Notes: generated by a model not told the origin, from the letters alone. Numbered from the stretch's first letter, positions 48,500-62,222 are shown. The stretch: DNA of 64,000 nt from Neospora caninum Liverpool (GCF_000208865.1 NC_018398.1:6374427-6438426); one strand, 5' to 3'. Numbers and translations are program-made.

Positions 48500-50910
48500 T
48501 GCGGACATCACTGAGGAGCTTCTTGGTAAAATGAGACTACCACATACACCGGTGTTAAGTTTACGCTAGGTCACAACCGGACGACTCCTCGAACGGCAGG
48601 ATAGTGCACTGCTTTTTGACGCGAGACTTACACACCGCCCGCAAAGCAACGCGTGTTTTATGTAACTGCGATTCTTGGGCCGAAAATGCTAGATGCTGGG
48701 TGCAAGAAGGTGCCTCATATCGAAAAAAGTGGGAAGCATTTACTTGCGGCGTTTCGTCACAAGAGGCATGATTCGCGTTTTTCCAGTCGTCCACAACTAG
48801 TAGACAATTGTCTGCTCATGGAGCCGTATTCAGTTGTACTGTGGTACATGTGGCTGCGTGGGACGAGTCAGACAACAGCTGCTTCTAGACTCTAGTATGT
48901 TTTCACAGCCAGGTGGTTTACAGCTGAGACGACGGAGAGCCCAGTTAAGACCCTATTGAGCAGGCGGCTTGCTCTGCCATACGCCATTCCTCCCTTTCTC
49001 TTTCACTATTTCAGTGGTATAATATCCCTGTTTTTTACCGATAAAATGCAAGGTGTGCCCGGAATAGATTTATGGATATACTGAGTGTTCTCGAAACTGG
49101 TGACGCCGCATGCTTTTTATGTCTTGAGGCGGATTCGGGGAACACGTTATGCTGGAAGGCCAAAATCTCGCACCTGAGAAACTCCAGTAATCACCCTCGT
49201 GTGGCTGAGAAGTAATCCGTCTGTCTCATGAATTCTTGCTCTAGCCGTTTTGTTGTTCATGATGCCACAAAGACTGTCTCTCTAGAATAATAGCTGCGAG
49301 GGATTCGGCCCCAACCATATACTCACGAGCTAGCAAATCTACTAAACCGAAACTCCCCGTGTGGTTGTTAGGCAGAAAACGTGAAGTTAATTTTCTTCTC
49401 TCCTGCGGTACATGCCTTCACTTCTTCGTTTTACTCTCCTTCCTCAACTTTTCTTCCTATAGCAGTACAGTTTTGTAAAAATGAGTATACATTCACTTAG
49501 TGGAACAGTGCGCATCCTCAGCGACAACGGAAACGCATGTAAACTTGTGACTCTGACGGTAACAAAGGTATGCTCCACGCCTTCCTGCGTTTCACGGTGT
49601 CTCAGTGGAGCAAACACAAACGAAGGGATCCCCACTCATACGGCCAGTCTCTTCACACGCCGTGGATAGTCACACTGGACACCGTTGGTGCATTTTCCCT
49701 GCATTCTTGTTCAAGTAAGTATCCTTCTGTATTTCCACTGAATCGAATCGACAGTGATATTCAATCACATGCTGTGTTAAACAACTCGGTCCAAGGTAGT
49801 GCAAGAAAAAGTGCCAAAGGAGGACCAGGCCAGTCCCCCTTTGCCGCAATGGATCTTCGTTGCGAGCACACACCCGCCATGTTCGAGAGCGGAAAGCCAC
49901 AGCGTTCCTTTACAGTAGCTAGCAACTGCTTAGTCAGGGACTACATTTGACACAAAATACAAAAGAAATGTTGCGAAGGAGTTCGACAAACAAACCAGTT
50001 TTTGGAACGGTTCCAGGTCGGAACGCGCTGTGTCTTTTCACGAATCATCCAGTCGAAATAATCGCCGACTTCACCCATCCAAAATCGACGCGAACCTCTT
50101 GTCTTGCCCTTCTGGTTCCGAAAGGTTCCCCAGAAGCGAAGCCCGCTGCCGAAGAAAAATGTTCGGCTCTCTAACCCCAGCTGCCAGCATTCTCACTCAC
50201 ACCGGATCCTAAGAGCTCATCTACCTGCCTCTTGGCATTAGAGGGAGCTTTTCAAATGCGGGAACATATCAGGGCACAACTGAATCGCCAAAACAGACAC
50301 TGTACACATGTTGTGCGCACTCCTCCGCAGGATTAGATCACCCGATGAGCCCCCCAAAATCCATTGATCGTTGCCAATCGAACACATCATGGATCAACCG
50401 CACTAGCTGTCAAATAAACATCCTGGAGCCGAATGTTGCCACAGGACACGGCAATTTCAAGGAACTACAAATCACATCAGCCCAGTTTCTATTGTAAAGC
50501 GCTCTGTTGTCTGGTCTATCGATGCACTTTCCTGGAGAAATCAGCCCCCACACATCCCGCTGCCGCTCAGGTCACCACTCGCTGGAAACCGAGGATCCTG
50601 TTGGTACCGCACAGGATTTCGAGTACAAGACGGAGTAGTGAGTACTCCTAGCTCGTCAGAAGGGATTTGCCTCTTCATCATCTAAGTCACTCCTCCGATG
50701 TCTACCTTCACTTTCCCTAGGCTGATAGTGACTTAAATCATCAATCGGCGGTGGCATGCGCAATACATATAGACTCCAGATCGAGCTGCCGCCGGCTGTC
50801 AAACTTCACTGAATGTCTCTTGAAAAATACGAGAACGCCCTGTGTAATCAAGCACTCTCCTTTGCAACAAACGTTCACCCTCCGTAGCTCTTTTCAGTTC
50901 GATTCTATGT
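48500..50910. other. Intergenic region with one candidate first exon
   Basis: Nothing is firmly assigned. At 49481 an ATG opens a short frame (MSIHSLSGTVRILSDNG, CKLVTLTVTK) that reaches a donor AAG|GTATGC near 49569. A following piece near 49800 reads VQEKVPKEDQASPPLPQW. These could belong to a small plus-strand gene, but no full model could be built. Confidence 0.25.
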
Positions 50911-53900
50911 TTAGAACAATGTTACAAGCATGTCCTTCCCCGTGCCATAGCGACCGCTTTTATCGTCCGTGGGCTTATGCGTTAGAACTTCACTACGCAA
51001 CACAACGCGTTCGCCTGAGCATACAACACACGGATACGGGTGTGTCCGATAACGAAGCACCGCAGTAAACCCACTGCATCTTCGGTGTCTAACCATCCAG
51101 TGGTTATACGCACGTGAGATGGAAAGACCGACATCGGTCCGGATCCCCTCCAGCACACGAAATGTCTCTGAAGAAATTCGCCGGCCCTCACCATACTTTC
51201 AGCTGGACTGAACGTCCTGAGAGCATTCCTAGATGCTTACCTGTGAAACTGTAGTCGAAGCGTTTAACTTCCGTATTCTTTACAGGCCTTTTCACCAGCT
51301 TGGTAATCATTATGCTGACGTTGTCCCTGCTTCCTGGAGACGCAGCACAGTGCGACAAAAGCAAAAGGGCCATTCAAAGGCTGGAGACGCTCAGTATCCA
51401 ACATTCTGAAGCCTTAACATCTTTTCAAGGACCACAAAAAGTGTAACAGACACAACTGCTCTAAAAAAAGTTGTCTTCAGGTTTTCCAGTGTTCCAGGAT
51501 GCGCAAAGCCTACCGAGCATGAACGCAGTTTCTAAGATTCTGTAGGCGACTTCTGCAAGTCCTCCTCCGGTCTTCTCCATTTCCACACTGAGGAGATCAG
51601 CAACAAATTGCCAATTCATTTCTGGTCGTTCAAAGATACCTGCAGAGACAAAGACAAACAATTCTTCGAACTACTTTGCACACACGTCGTTCTATACTCA
51701 GGAGCTGTCTCCACGCCTCCTCTTAAAATCCACTACCTCGTCTCAGATTTCCGTTCCAATTGAACAGCATTGGAGTCGTTGTCAAACCCGGTAACGCGCG
51801 AAAGACCAGCGTGGCGGCCACCTGTTTTCCGCGTTGAAAATCGTTCGTTGTGTCCTGGTCGTTTTCATAGCTGCGTTGCCTTTGCAGCAGACCTTTCTTC
51901 TACTAACCCGCTCAATCTCTTTCGACGACATCGCCACTTTTGCGTCGCTAAATAAAGAAGACCGGCAGATTATCCGGTTCTCGCTTTCGCAGGAACGCCC
52001 TTTCCTCGGTGACAAAACTTGAGACCTACCGTCACAGCCCATAAGGACAATGTCGCCGGGCAGAGCTCTGAACACGTTGAGGTCTGGCACAGCCACGATC
52101 TTCTGCTCATTCGGGTGCAGGTCATCGCGGTCTTTGAGGGCCTGTGGGCACCGCAGAGTTACACACGTAGAAGGTAACTTTTACACGTGGCTACATTCCA
52201 ATTTATTTGCTTTATTGAGGATACGGTGCACGAAGTCTTCCACGGTTTCAGTCATCTTGGGAGCCTTGGTGCTTCCCCGACCGAGGACATCATTACCCTG
52301 AAACTCGGTCAACATCTAGGACCACTTTCAGACACAGTGAAACGCGAGGACAAATTTTGACCCCGGTGCGCGGAGGCTCATAACCGGGAGGCTCTTGTTG
52401 CAAAACGGTTACCGTCGGCCTGCCTCACGAGTGGGCTGATACGTACAACAGCTTTACAGCGTCCGGGACTCCCAGAAAGACACCAGATTTGCGGCCTGAA
52501 GCTAGAACTGAACGCACTGCTGAAGACACCGGCTGTGCGACGTAGAGGAAAACTTGTATGCGCGTATGTGCGAACACACCTGTTTTGCCTATGCTTATTG
52601 AATGCACGTGCAAGCAGACGGCACAATAGAGAATGCAACGGCAAGAATGGCGGAAACAGAAGACACCTGCAAGGCAACAGCAACTATGAACAAATACCCC
52701 ACGGCCGCCGCGAAAAACAAAACAAGGTATGCGAAGAAGGACCGCTCGGAAACCTACAAAATCCCCGAAAGCTCGTGAGAGGGCCAAACGTCCATCAACG
52801 CGCCAAACACCCATACGGCGTAGCAGGAAGCCTCCAGCCCGCTGAATTCGCTCTCTCTCGATTTCCGCCGTCGGTTTGTGGTCCTTCGACATAATTGTGT
52901 ACGTTCCATCCTGGTGAACAATGAGACCTCGACTGTCTCCTGAAGAAGAAAGCACACGCGTTGTGAAATAGGAAGCAGACGTGAGGTTGTCTCCAGATGC
53001 TTTCCAATGTTCTACGAACAAAATACCTCTCTCCACACACTGCAACAAATAAATAAAACGAACTCCGCACTTTCAGCGCCTACGTCAATCTGCGGCAACT
53101 GACACAGATGCAGTAGGCCTGCCATCAAAAGTGATTAACTGTAGTCAACGGGATCTGCAGTCGTTTCTTCTTCCGTGGACAATCAACAGCCTTCTCTCCA
53201 CATTGCGTTTGCTTCTAACAGCATTCTTATCGTATTGCCACTTCTTTCGATTGGGCGACGAAGAGGTCGTAGTCCTTTGAGCAGAAAGTTTCGTCAAACT
53301 CACCGACATTGGCCGCGTATACGTTGAAAGAGATACCATCTGGAGCAGTGGGATCATCCACCTTCTCAATGGTAATCATCAAACCTGGAGAGCAATGTAA
53401 CAGCACGGCATGGGCAGAGCGACCCTTTAAATCGGATGTGATGTGTTAATTTCGTTCTTCGCTTTCCCTAAAACACCCGACCCGCTGCAACAGTTTGTTT
53501 TCCCAGACCCAGTCCTTGTCTGCCGCTTCCTTCGCCGCGCTCTGCTCTCGAGATCGCCAGGCAGTCGCGCATCATGACACAGAAAAGAGTGCAGGCATAT
53601 ATCGCCTTCCCACAAAGAACGAGACATGCAGGCTCTCCCTTGTCTTTCTTTTTAACAGATTCAAACGACTGGTGGTCCCAGAGAACGGTAGCGTCAGGTC
53701 AGTGGACACGGCTGGTCCCTTCTCAGCGCCGCGCCTGCCTGTCCGCGCGGACCAGGTACCTAGAGCCATGAAAGATTCGGAAAGTTAAGCAGAGCGGTCC
53801 ACAAGGAAAAGAAGGGACCGAGAAAATGTCTGTGTATACACAAAGGTGTCTGTGGATGGCCGCCCTTGTGTGTATCGTGACTACATATTTTAAATTGTGC

Positions 53901-56689
53901 GCCAGCAACGACGAAAGAGACTCTACTGTATAACCGTCTCGAAGAAGAATTATGCTTTCGTAAAACGCAGCGCCTTTACACGAGCTACCTCTTACCTGTC
54001 GAACCTCCTTTCAAATTGTCAGCACGCATGTCTGCATCCATTTGGAGGCAGGTTTCACGGAAAGACTCTTCAGACAGGTTTGGCATCGAACCTGAAGTGC
54101 CAGAATCGACAGAAGTGCAATATGACAGGGTCTGAATCACAGGCGGTCGTCTAACCAACTGCCTTCCTCTGGGGCAATTGCTTTTTGACGAACCTTCCAC
54201 GTAGACGCTGGCCCCAGAGTTCTTCAACTGCATGCGCGATACCAGTGACCACACCATGTACCGTACCACAGCGCGATACGAGGAAAAGGTACAAAAGGTC
54301 CCTTGGACTGTAAGTTCATTCTGGGACGGAGGCCGTGTCTTCATGGCAATTCTTCATCGACATACAGTGGACACACACTGCGTCTCGAGCTGCCAAACAA
54401 GTACTTTAATTTATCTCTCGCTGGCACATCTCAAGATTCCACCATCGAAGCGGTAAAAAGAGGCGCCCGTCTGGCTAGAAAGGGGCCAAAACGCGGTAGC
54501 CAGCTGGCGTCGTGTGATTCCTTTAGTTTCACTTTCTCAGAGCTGCACACCAGAATACCCTCGTCTTGTTTCCAAACGTCGGGTCTCCCGCGACTCTACG
54601 GATCGAACTCTTTGAAAACAATGCGTTTTGCCGCCTACGCAGCCTGCCACGAGAGCTGCGATGCAGTCGTTCCAAACAGACATGCTACACAGAATAGATG
54701 CTTCTCTGGAGTGTGGGTAGAAGGTCAATGGGCTCTTGATTGAGAACTCAAGAACCGTTTCCACGAACTACCCGCGGTGTTTAAGCTGAAATATTTTCTA
54801 CGGATGTATAGAGAAGAAACGATTGTAACTGAGTTAATCCATAAAGAGGAAGTAGGCATGTACGGCGACGCGTCGTATATTCTGTGAAGAGGGTTGCACT
54901 GCCTCTTACCAAGGTAACTGGAAGCCACATTGACACAGCGTCGAGAAACCTGGTAGCCTCCGTGGCCATCGAAAATCGCCTTTAATCGAGCATCTGGGAA
55001 ATTCTTCAAGGGGGCGTGAACCACCATCGCGTCTTCATCCTGAGGGCGTCGGCCGTTCATTGTTGCCGCAATGGTTTTTGTGTACCAATCAACAACAAGG
55101 ACCATCTTCTTCGCTTTCTGGTCGGACACCCCAAAAACGCAAAACACACAAAACGGGATACGTGCATTCCGCGTCGATGCTTACAAGGTGACACGGGTCC
55201 AAAACTTACCCGCGTCGCCTATTTCAGTCCACGCTTCAACACAAACGAGTCCGAAGAGGAAGTCACGAAAACCCCTGTTTCCGACGAGTGGATCTTCGGT
55301 GCGTACGCCAGACAGCGTGCAATTGAAAACCGAGACTAGGGAAGGCACAAGCCCCTAACATACTGACATTCGGACCCAAAGACGGACGCAGGGAGAGTCA
55401 ACTCGGTACGGTCATTGGGGATATGCTGGAAGATCTTCAGTTCGCACATCACCACTGAGCGCTGCATCCAGCTATGAACGTTCATCAGGAACGACCTGGG
55501 GCCCGTGAAGAACTGACCACTGTAACGCATGACGCTTCCATCCACCTCAACTCTCGGCACTCGTACATTCAATGCCACGCTGTATATACGCCTCCTATAT
55601 CCATTGACCTCCGAGACACAAAAGCCTTTTTCAAACTTCTCATGGGTGTAGTTTCGGACGAAACACGTCCTCTCAGTTTTTTCATTTTACTGACACGGCG
55701 GTGTGCAAGGCAGACACTTCGAGACGCCAGCAGTCCGTTACAACGGAAAACACTTGACCAGTGCCCTCGCTTCTTCTTTCTCGTCCCGCAGATCGTTTGG
55801 GGCTACGACGCCAGCGGTCGCTCCAAGACTGTCGGGCCTCAACAGTTTTAAAAGAACAGCGCAAGCATGCCGCATGCAAGCTTACAGCCTCTCTCCACCG
55901 GTGTATGTGTGTGTGAGTCTTGCACCACCTTACCTGCTCAGTGAAGGGTTTGGAGCCTTTGGCGTTGACACGCACCGGGGCAACTTGCTGCTGGTCAGCT
56001 GGGGCCGGATGTTTCTCCGACGCCTCTCTCGATGCGCCGTCTCGCGATGGCCCGCTGGCAGCCGTTCCCCCGGCAGTCCGAGGCGCTCCGGTCCCTCGTC
56101 CTGAACTCTTGCGCCTGGCATTCTTGCCGTCGTCGCTCTGTTCTGACGAGGTTGTTTCCTCCCCGGAACTCGTTTCCTTGTCTCCTGCGCGTGGCCTCGA
56201 GGCCTTGCTGGCCCCTTCACCCGCTTCCGCTAGGAGCTTTGCCGCACCTGCATTCCGTGCGTCTTTTGCCCGGTCTGCTGCACTCGTGTCTAACCCGGCG
56301 CCTGCCTTCAGCCCGCCCTTCTCCTCGTGAGACCGACGACCTTTCCCCCCCTTGCGCGCGTTTTTCTCACGACCGTGGCGCTTCGTTCGACTGTCTTGAC
56401 CTGCCGAATTGCCGACTCCCACGGACGGGCGACCCCCATTCACAACGCCACTCGTCGCACCAGCTCCCTGCTCCGCATGTGAAAGACTGCCCTCCTCAGG
56501 AGCGCCAGGCGCCTTCTTGGAACCTCGGCTCTTTTTGTGAGACGCGAGCGACTGGCCGTTCGATGCTGACCCGTCGCCGCCGTTCCCCTTCGTTCCCTCA
56601 ATATCCTCGCAACCGCTAAACGCGACCAAGAGAGTGCAAAGGGAAATCAAAAAACCCAGCCGCCGGACGGCGCTCCGGCGGCTCGCCAT
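50911..56689 (-). CDS. Secreted PP2C-type Ser/Thr protein phosphatase
   Basis: PP2C enzymes are Mn/Mg-dependent phosphatases. Exons in transcript order: about 55932-56689, about 55364-55582, 54909-about 55117, 53996-54091, 53304-53384, 52758-52939, 52030-52141, 51514-51639, 51241-51333, 50911-51167. Phases agree from 54909 to the stop. Metal-site motifs appear in order: RRPQDEDAM, AIFDGHGGYQ, YAANVGDSRG, LALSRAFGDF, GDIVLMGCDG and SRDNVSIMI. The family's GTTA/GSTA box is replaced by GLMITIE, so that strand is divergent. The N terminus (MASRRSAVRRLGFLISLCTLLVAFSGC) is a signal peptide, followed by about 220 residues of basic K/R/S/G/A-rich sequence that could include nuclear targeting signals. 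Toxoplasma exports rhoptry PP2Cs such as PP2C-hn to the host cell, so a secreted effector is plausible but unproven. The first two junctions need alternative splice sites and are uncertain, as is the last exon. Confidence 0.8.
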
Positions 56690-59600
56690 CGTGCCGGAAA
56701 GATCGAGCTCCTGTGTGGGAAGACGTAAAGAAAAATGCGAAGCGATGAAGACAGGATACACACCCGGGAAGCCCAGAGAACAAAAGCTTTAACGAGACCC
56801 AGACACGGGTACAGGCGGTAGCATACGCCCGCTTCAAGGCCTGGTAAAATCGAGTTTTACGCGGTACGGCGTTCGGCGTGAAAAAGAGCGAGAGACCGAG
56901 GTGACAAACTCTCAAACGAAGACGTGAGCGCAGACGGCTTCCACGGACATCCCAGAAAGAATGTTCGCGAAGCGACTCAGTCTCGCAACCCAAAATACCC
57001 CCAGACGCACAAGCTTAGACCTAGACGCACATTTTTGCCCGGACACTCCTCTCCGTCTCAAGAAAGACAGAGTTGAGGGCTCGCCTCCCTCTCACTTCCC
57101 GAGAGGGGGAGAGACACCAGGCCGACGGCACACGGGGCTCAGCCAGAGTGCATTTTCCCCGGGGCGTGCGCTCGGGAAGAGAGAATCCGAAAAACGGTTT
57201 TCGCACAGCAGAAACGTCTCCGTAAAAAGAGCCCCACTAAGGAGCCGAACTTTGGAGACAACCGCGTGGAGAATGCTTTCGTACGCGTTCAAAGCAGAGG
57301 GCGGACCGTCGTGTTTTGACGCCGCGGGCCCCTGCAAAACTTGGTGCAAATTTCGACGGGTGACTGGCCCCAGAATCAGTGCACCAGTACCGTTCACATC
57401 CTACTTTTTAGGTTCCAACTTCGCTGAGTCGTCCTACACGGTATCTGTGTGGCGAGAGATTTCAGAAACGCGACAGCACGAAAGGACTGTGACCGGGTAG
57501 GCCACGGAGAGCAAATGCACAGGGAAGACTCTGTGCGGGGCACGTTTTCCCTCTATTTTTCTGCTTTGCCCGCGACGGGTAAGGAAACTGTCGATCCGAA
57601 AAATCACAGAGAACAAAGTACATCAGTCCTCCGGAGAATAACAGCCGACGTGACTCTCCTCACAACCGACCTCCTCAAATTTGCAGTCGCTTGCGCGGTG
57701 GTTCGCAAGCGTGGAGTTTGCGACAAGCGTCGCCCCAAAGCGCCGCCCCATCGACGGCCTAGCTTCGCATCTGTACTCCCAGTGCCTTCCCCCCTGCTGG
57801 TCGATATCGATTGCTGGGGGCACAGGGAACCCCGCATGCCTTTTCGAGAGAAAACACAAACAGAACCGGCTGCTACACTTGCCGTTTTAGAAAATAAGAG
57901 CATTCGCAAAGGAAAGATCGGGCACCCACCAACAGATGCATTCGGTGTAGCTGCGTATACCCAACTCCGTGGACCACACATTGAGGGGGGATTTGGCCGT
58001 TGTCCGATAGTGTGTGTTGCAGACTGGGAGGCAGTGCACACACGGCAGCGACCGTCTGCTGGAGCGGAGGATCTACAAAAATACCGCGTCGCAGAGAGGA
58101 AGCGCGATATGTATGCCTTCACATGCATAGTCGAGCAATGCGTCCAACCGACGTCAAAAAGAATAGCCGACGTGCAGGGAAGTCGTCGTCCATGGCTGCG
58201 TTGAAATTCGGGCTGCTTGCCGGCGAGGCACCGAGAGCGCAACACCCCCCACAGGAGCAGGAAACACGTGTGGCTGTTTGGACCGCAAAATGTTCTGAAT
58301 GCGCCGCCTCGTATCGGGCGGAAACGCGGCAGCGAGCGGGAAAATGAATCAACACGGCCTATGCCTCCAATCTGGGCCTCTTTTTGTGTCTGCTAGTCCA
58401 CCAGAAATGCAGAAACAGAGTCCACACCAAAAGTCACCCACGGTTGACACTTGAACACCTGCGGATGATGTGCCGCCTCCACCGAGCTACGCGGGTTTAT
58501 GCTGCTTACGTTTCCGAGAAGAGTTGCTTCACCTTACGAAAGGAGCTGTCTCGCGTTTAAAAGAGATTGTGCTTCCCAGTTTGATTCTGCACTCTCTTGG
58601 CACTGGCCGTACCGGTGTGTGCACGGTGGCCATCCTTGCGCCGTCTCACATTTGGGCCACGTTGATTTGTTCTCTGTGGAGTGCAAACACACAGAACTTT
58701 TCCGTAACAGAAAACTCTAGGTGAACTGCCGCCGTAAGACACATGCGCACAGGAGCTTCTCTGCTCATGGACTTTCCCTTTGTGAGTGCCTCGGAAAACC
58801 CAACATCGCCTCCCTGAAGATGCTCTGGCGGGCCATCAACGTTGTTTCTGAGGTCACAGTTCCCCTTGCGGCCTGCAGTGTTGGGCATGCATGGTCGATA
58901 CAGGACGTTGTCCAGCCTTCGCTTGGGATGCTGGTGATTTGCAGTATAAAGAAGAGGAAGACGTCGAGCTTATCCTTCAGTGCAGCCCTGTTAGTTTCTC
59001 AGGCATGAAAAAAACAGCCTCAAAGCTTACGAATTTAGGTTCTTGAGGGCCCCGACAGCCTTTCGTACGGGCGACAGATGTTTAGCGTCTTGAGTCGCGG
59101 TTGCATACCGGTTCGCAGATTCTCTTGTAACCTCCGATTGGGAATGCGAAGATTGGAAGTAGACTCCGCGCCGTGGTTTTTTCTTTCGAGGTGTAACGCT
59201 TATCCCATGTTGACAGAACCAAGTTTGTGGGAATGAAATAGGACAATAATGTTGCGAGAAACGCTTTCTTCGTCTTTCCAGAGAGAACGAATACCGAACT
59301 CGAAGCGACTCTGCTTTGTTGTAATGGCAGTGACCAAGGGTAACTCACATTGCAACTGTAGGGATGAATTCCAATTGTAAATTGTGTTAACTATATGACA
59401 CGATGCCTGAATTTACAAACTGCCTTTCACCTATCACCGTGAGCTTGAAAGCCGTCCAACGGTTCATCCACGTGACACACGGGGGACGTGAGAAGGAAGA
59501 GAACTACAGAACCGATAAAGACAGCGTTGTCTGTTTTTTGCCTTTTAAGTGGCATACTCAATGTGGTTTCGCTCCTCCTGCGCCTTCGGATAGCGCCGGT

Positions 59601-60141
59601 GCCGCACGTGATTACTGGCTGAAAGCGGCTCGTTCACACTCGCTTCGAAAGGGAGGGGAATGGAACAGCAGCGAAGCACAGGTGTAGAATTTGCGGAATC
59701 AAAAGGCAAAAAGTGGGGCGAAACGCCTAGAGAACTACAAGCTGCATCTTTCAGAATGAAATCCACGTCTGGGTTTAACGTTAAATCTCTGTTGGAAATA
59801 GCGAGCACAAACCTGCTTCTCTTGTTTCACTAGGACGGTCTGTCGACTCCCATGCTTTCAATTTTCACTGTTTGGGTGAAGTGCGTGAACCCATTCCGTT
59901 GCCTACTGCCGAACACGGAATGACCGGAAACGTGTAATGCGTGCTTGCGCCCCGTCGATGCTGGCTGTGGTTCGTAGGAGCATCTCGCGAGGCCTTTGGT
60001 CTTCTCAAATGGTTGTGATTCTCAGTTTTATCGCCAATTCGACGGACAGGCAAAAACATTTCGACACTCTCTTCGCGGAGAAATGGGCCGAGAGGCGCAG
60101 GACATGAAGTAGACTGGGTCTTTCGCACACACCTGTCTTTG

Positions 60142-60380
60142 GCACAGCTCTGGTTTCCTTGTTGAACGAATTCGGTCTTGATCCTTCCGCTATCCGCAAT
60201 AAAATCATTATCGGAAAGTGGCTGGAAAGGGTTCGAGATTCGAACACCGTTACGCTGTGCAGAAAGGGATCATGCACGGTGAAAATCGACCGTCGCCTGC
60301 TGTCCACTTCGAACAGAAAAAAACCCAGCACTATCTCCCTCCCTGGTCCCAAAGGAAAAAGAGACGTCAACGACATGAGC
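60142..60380 (+). other. Candidate isolated exon
   Basis: After an acceptor (GGCACAG) the frame reads LLNEFGLDPSAIRNKIIIGK, WLERVRDSNTVTLCRKG, CTVKIDRRLLSTSNRKK and then KGKRDVNDMS before a possible donor (AGC|GTGCGT). Composition is protein-like and unlike the neighbouring frames. No partner exon could be fixed, and the family is not recognised. Confidence 0.3.
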
Positions 60381-60578
60381 GTGCGTTGTGTTTGTGACGA
60401 GTATACTCGGTTGAAAAATTGCAACTGTGTGCAGTGCTCTCTTTTTGACTGCTGGAAGAATCTCGGAGGGGGGCGGCGCGTTTTCCCGTTTATCTACCCG
60501 ACCTTAGGACGAGGAGGGACCAGAGGGATAAATCCTCGGCCGTGAGTTCACCGCTCCTGAGGATCCTCGTCAGCGAGA

Positions 60579-60745
60579 TGCATCATCCACCGCGAAGTTT
60601 CTCTTTTTCGCTTCTTGCTTTGTGGCACATCTCTTCGCTTTGTGCGTTTTGGGGGATATTTCCTCCATTTTTCGAGCTCGCCACTCTCGCGTTCAGCTAT
60701 TCATGTCCTAGGGACGAAGACAACGAGCACGAGTGGCTACATCCG
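60579..60745 (+). other. Candidate first exon with hydrophobic N terminus
   Basis: ATG 60579 opens a frame with a hydrophobic stretch (FSFSLLALWHISSLCAFWG), an acidic end (RDEDNEHEWLH) and a perfect donor (CC|GTAAGT). It might start a secreted or membrane protein, or be part of the untranslated leader of ERD2 transcripts. No second exon could be chosen. Confidence 0.25.
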
Positions 60746-62193
60746 TAAGTCCGAACTTACATCTCTGCATCTGAAGTCTCTGTGGACAACTTTGTGGCCT
60801 TTATTGGGTACTCCTGCTCCCAAACTGTCGACTGCGGAAATCGCGAACGACTGCCGGGGAAACAGTGCTTACCACTCGTTTTTTTCTTGGAGACACAGAT
60901 TAGATACGGTGCACAACTCTGCTGGAGACGACCATCGAATTCTCCTTGCGACGATCTGGTTCCGTCACAGATTTTTGCCGATCTGCGCCCAGTTTTATTT
61001 GCCCTCTTTCTTCGAGAGCTCTCGGAGTGGGAAGCCTCGGAACCACCGTCGCAGCCCCAACAGAAACGGAGGGCCTCCTCTGAGTACCGACAGCGCTCGC
61101 CCGAAAATATCGGACTCTCTGGGCATCGGACAGGGAACTCAGTTTTTCCATCCTGCTTCTTCTCGCTCTCCGACACCTACCCGCCTGTTCATTTTCGAGG
61201 GGGTGTTTCGCCCTAACCAGGTTTCCGGGGCGCCGGCCTTTAGCCACAGTCTCCAAAGGAATCACGGACGTTTGGTTGCCTGTCTTTCCAGGCCTGCGGA
61301 TTGTTGGCGTGTGCGAGTCACATATTTGTTCTTTACAAACATTTGTAGACATCCCGTGCCGGCGTCGGTGTGCACGCCGCGTTCTGTACTTTTTAAACAC
61401 AAAGGACAACGCAGTGAATCTGTGCGTGTCTCGACTTTTCAACGCCTTTTGGTATTTCGAGAGGCCTTTGGTTTTTACGGCCCTTCCTGCGTCGCTCGCG
61501 CGCGCTGTGTCCGTACTCCTCAAATCGTGTCACCTGGCTGCCTCGAAGCGACGGAGTTGTGGATCCAGACGAAGGTGCGGCGTTCCTCTCGGCATCTGTT
61601 TTTATTTTGTACCACATCATCCGCCGTTGTCTCCCTGTAAAACGCCGTGTACGTGCGCTCCACTTTCTCGCCTGCTCAACAATCAGGACAACTCTGCATC
61701 GCATACCTGGCGCTTCCGCCCTTTTCGAATTCCTTCTGTGTCTCTCGGCTCTCGCTCGTCTCTCCCTCCAGGGCACAATACACCGCACGGGGCTCCAATC
61801 TCTCTTTATTTCAATATCGCCGTCATCGGTATTCGGAGGCTTCGCGCGCTCGCGCCCTTTCTCGGGGGTCTCTGTACAGGGGAGGTTCCCCTTTCTCTCA
61901 ACGGGGGACGAAGTCGAATTCCCCATCTCTTGGTGCTCGTCCCACAGTGACAGGCTTGTGCTGGACAGCGTACACACCGTCGGTTTCTCCGAGTCTCTTT
62001 TCTCTTTTCGTGAGGGGGAGTTCTTAATTGCCTCCGTTCCCCTCTCTTTCTCTCCCCCTCTCTTCCCCTGTCCTTGTGTTTTGTTGTTTCACGCTTCACG
62101 GCATCTTCGAAATAAATGCGCATGAAGCCTGAACGGTGATGCAGTTGCTTAGCAGTTCGTCGTAGGCGACGTGTGACTCTTGGAGAGCAGCCG

Positions 62194-62222
62194 TTTATAT
62201 ATATATATATATATATATATAT
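62194..62222. repeat. (TA)n microsatellite before ERD2
   Basis: A pure TA run of about 28 bases, some 50 bases upstream of the ERD2 start codon and therefore probably in the 5' UTR. Confidence 0.95.

Noticed and set aside
56032..56619. 195-codon plus-strand ORF opposite the first PP2C exon
   Set aside because: The minus strand carries the signal peptide and basic leader that join to the PP2C motifs; the plus frame has no supporting feature.
57449..58245. Overlapping 251-codon (+) and 213-codon (-) ORFs
   Set aside because: Neither has a domain, signal peptide or convincing splice sites, and open frames on both strands together suggest composition rather than coding.
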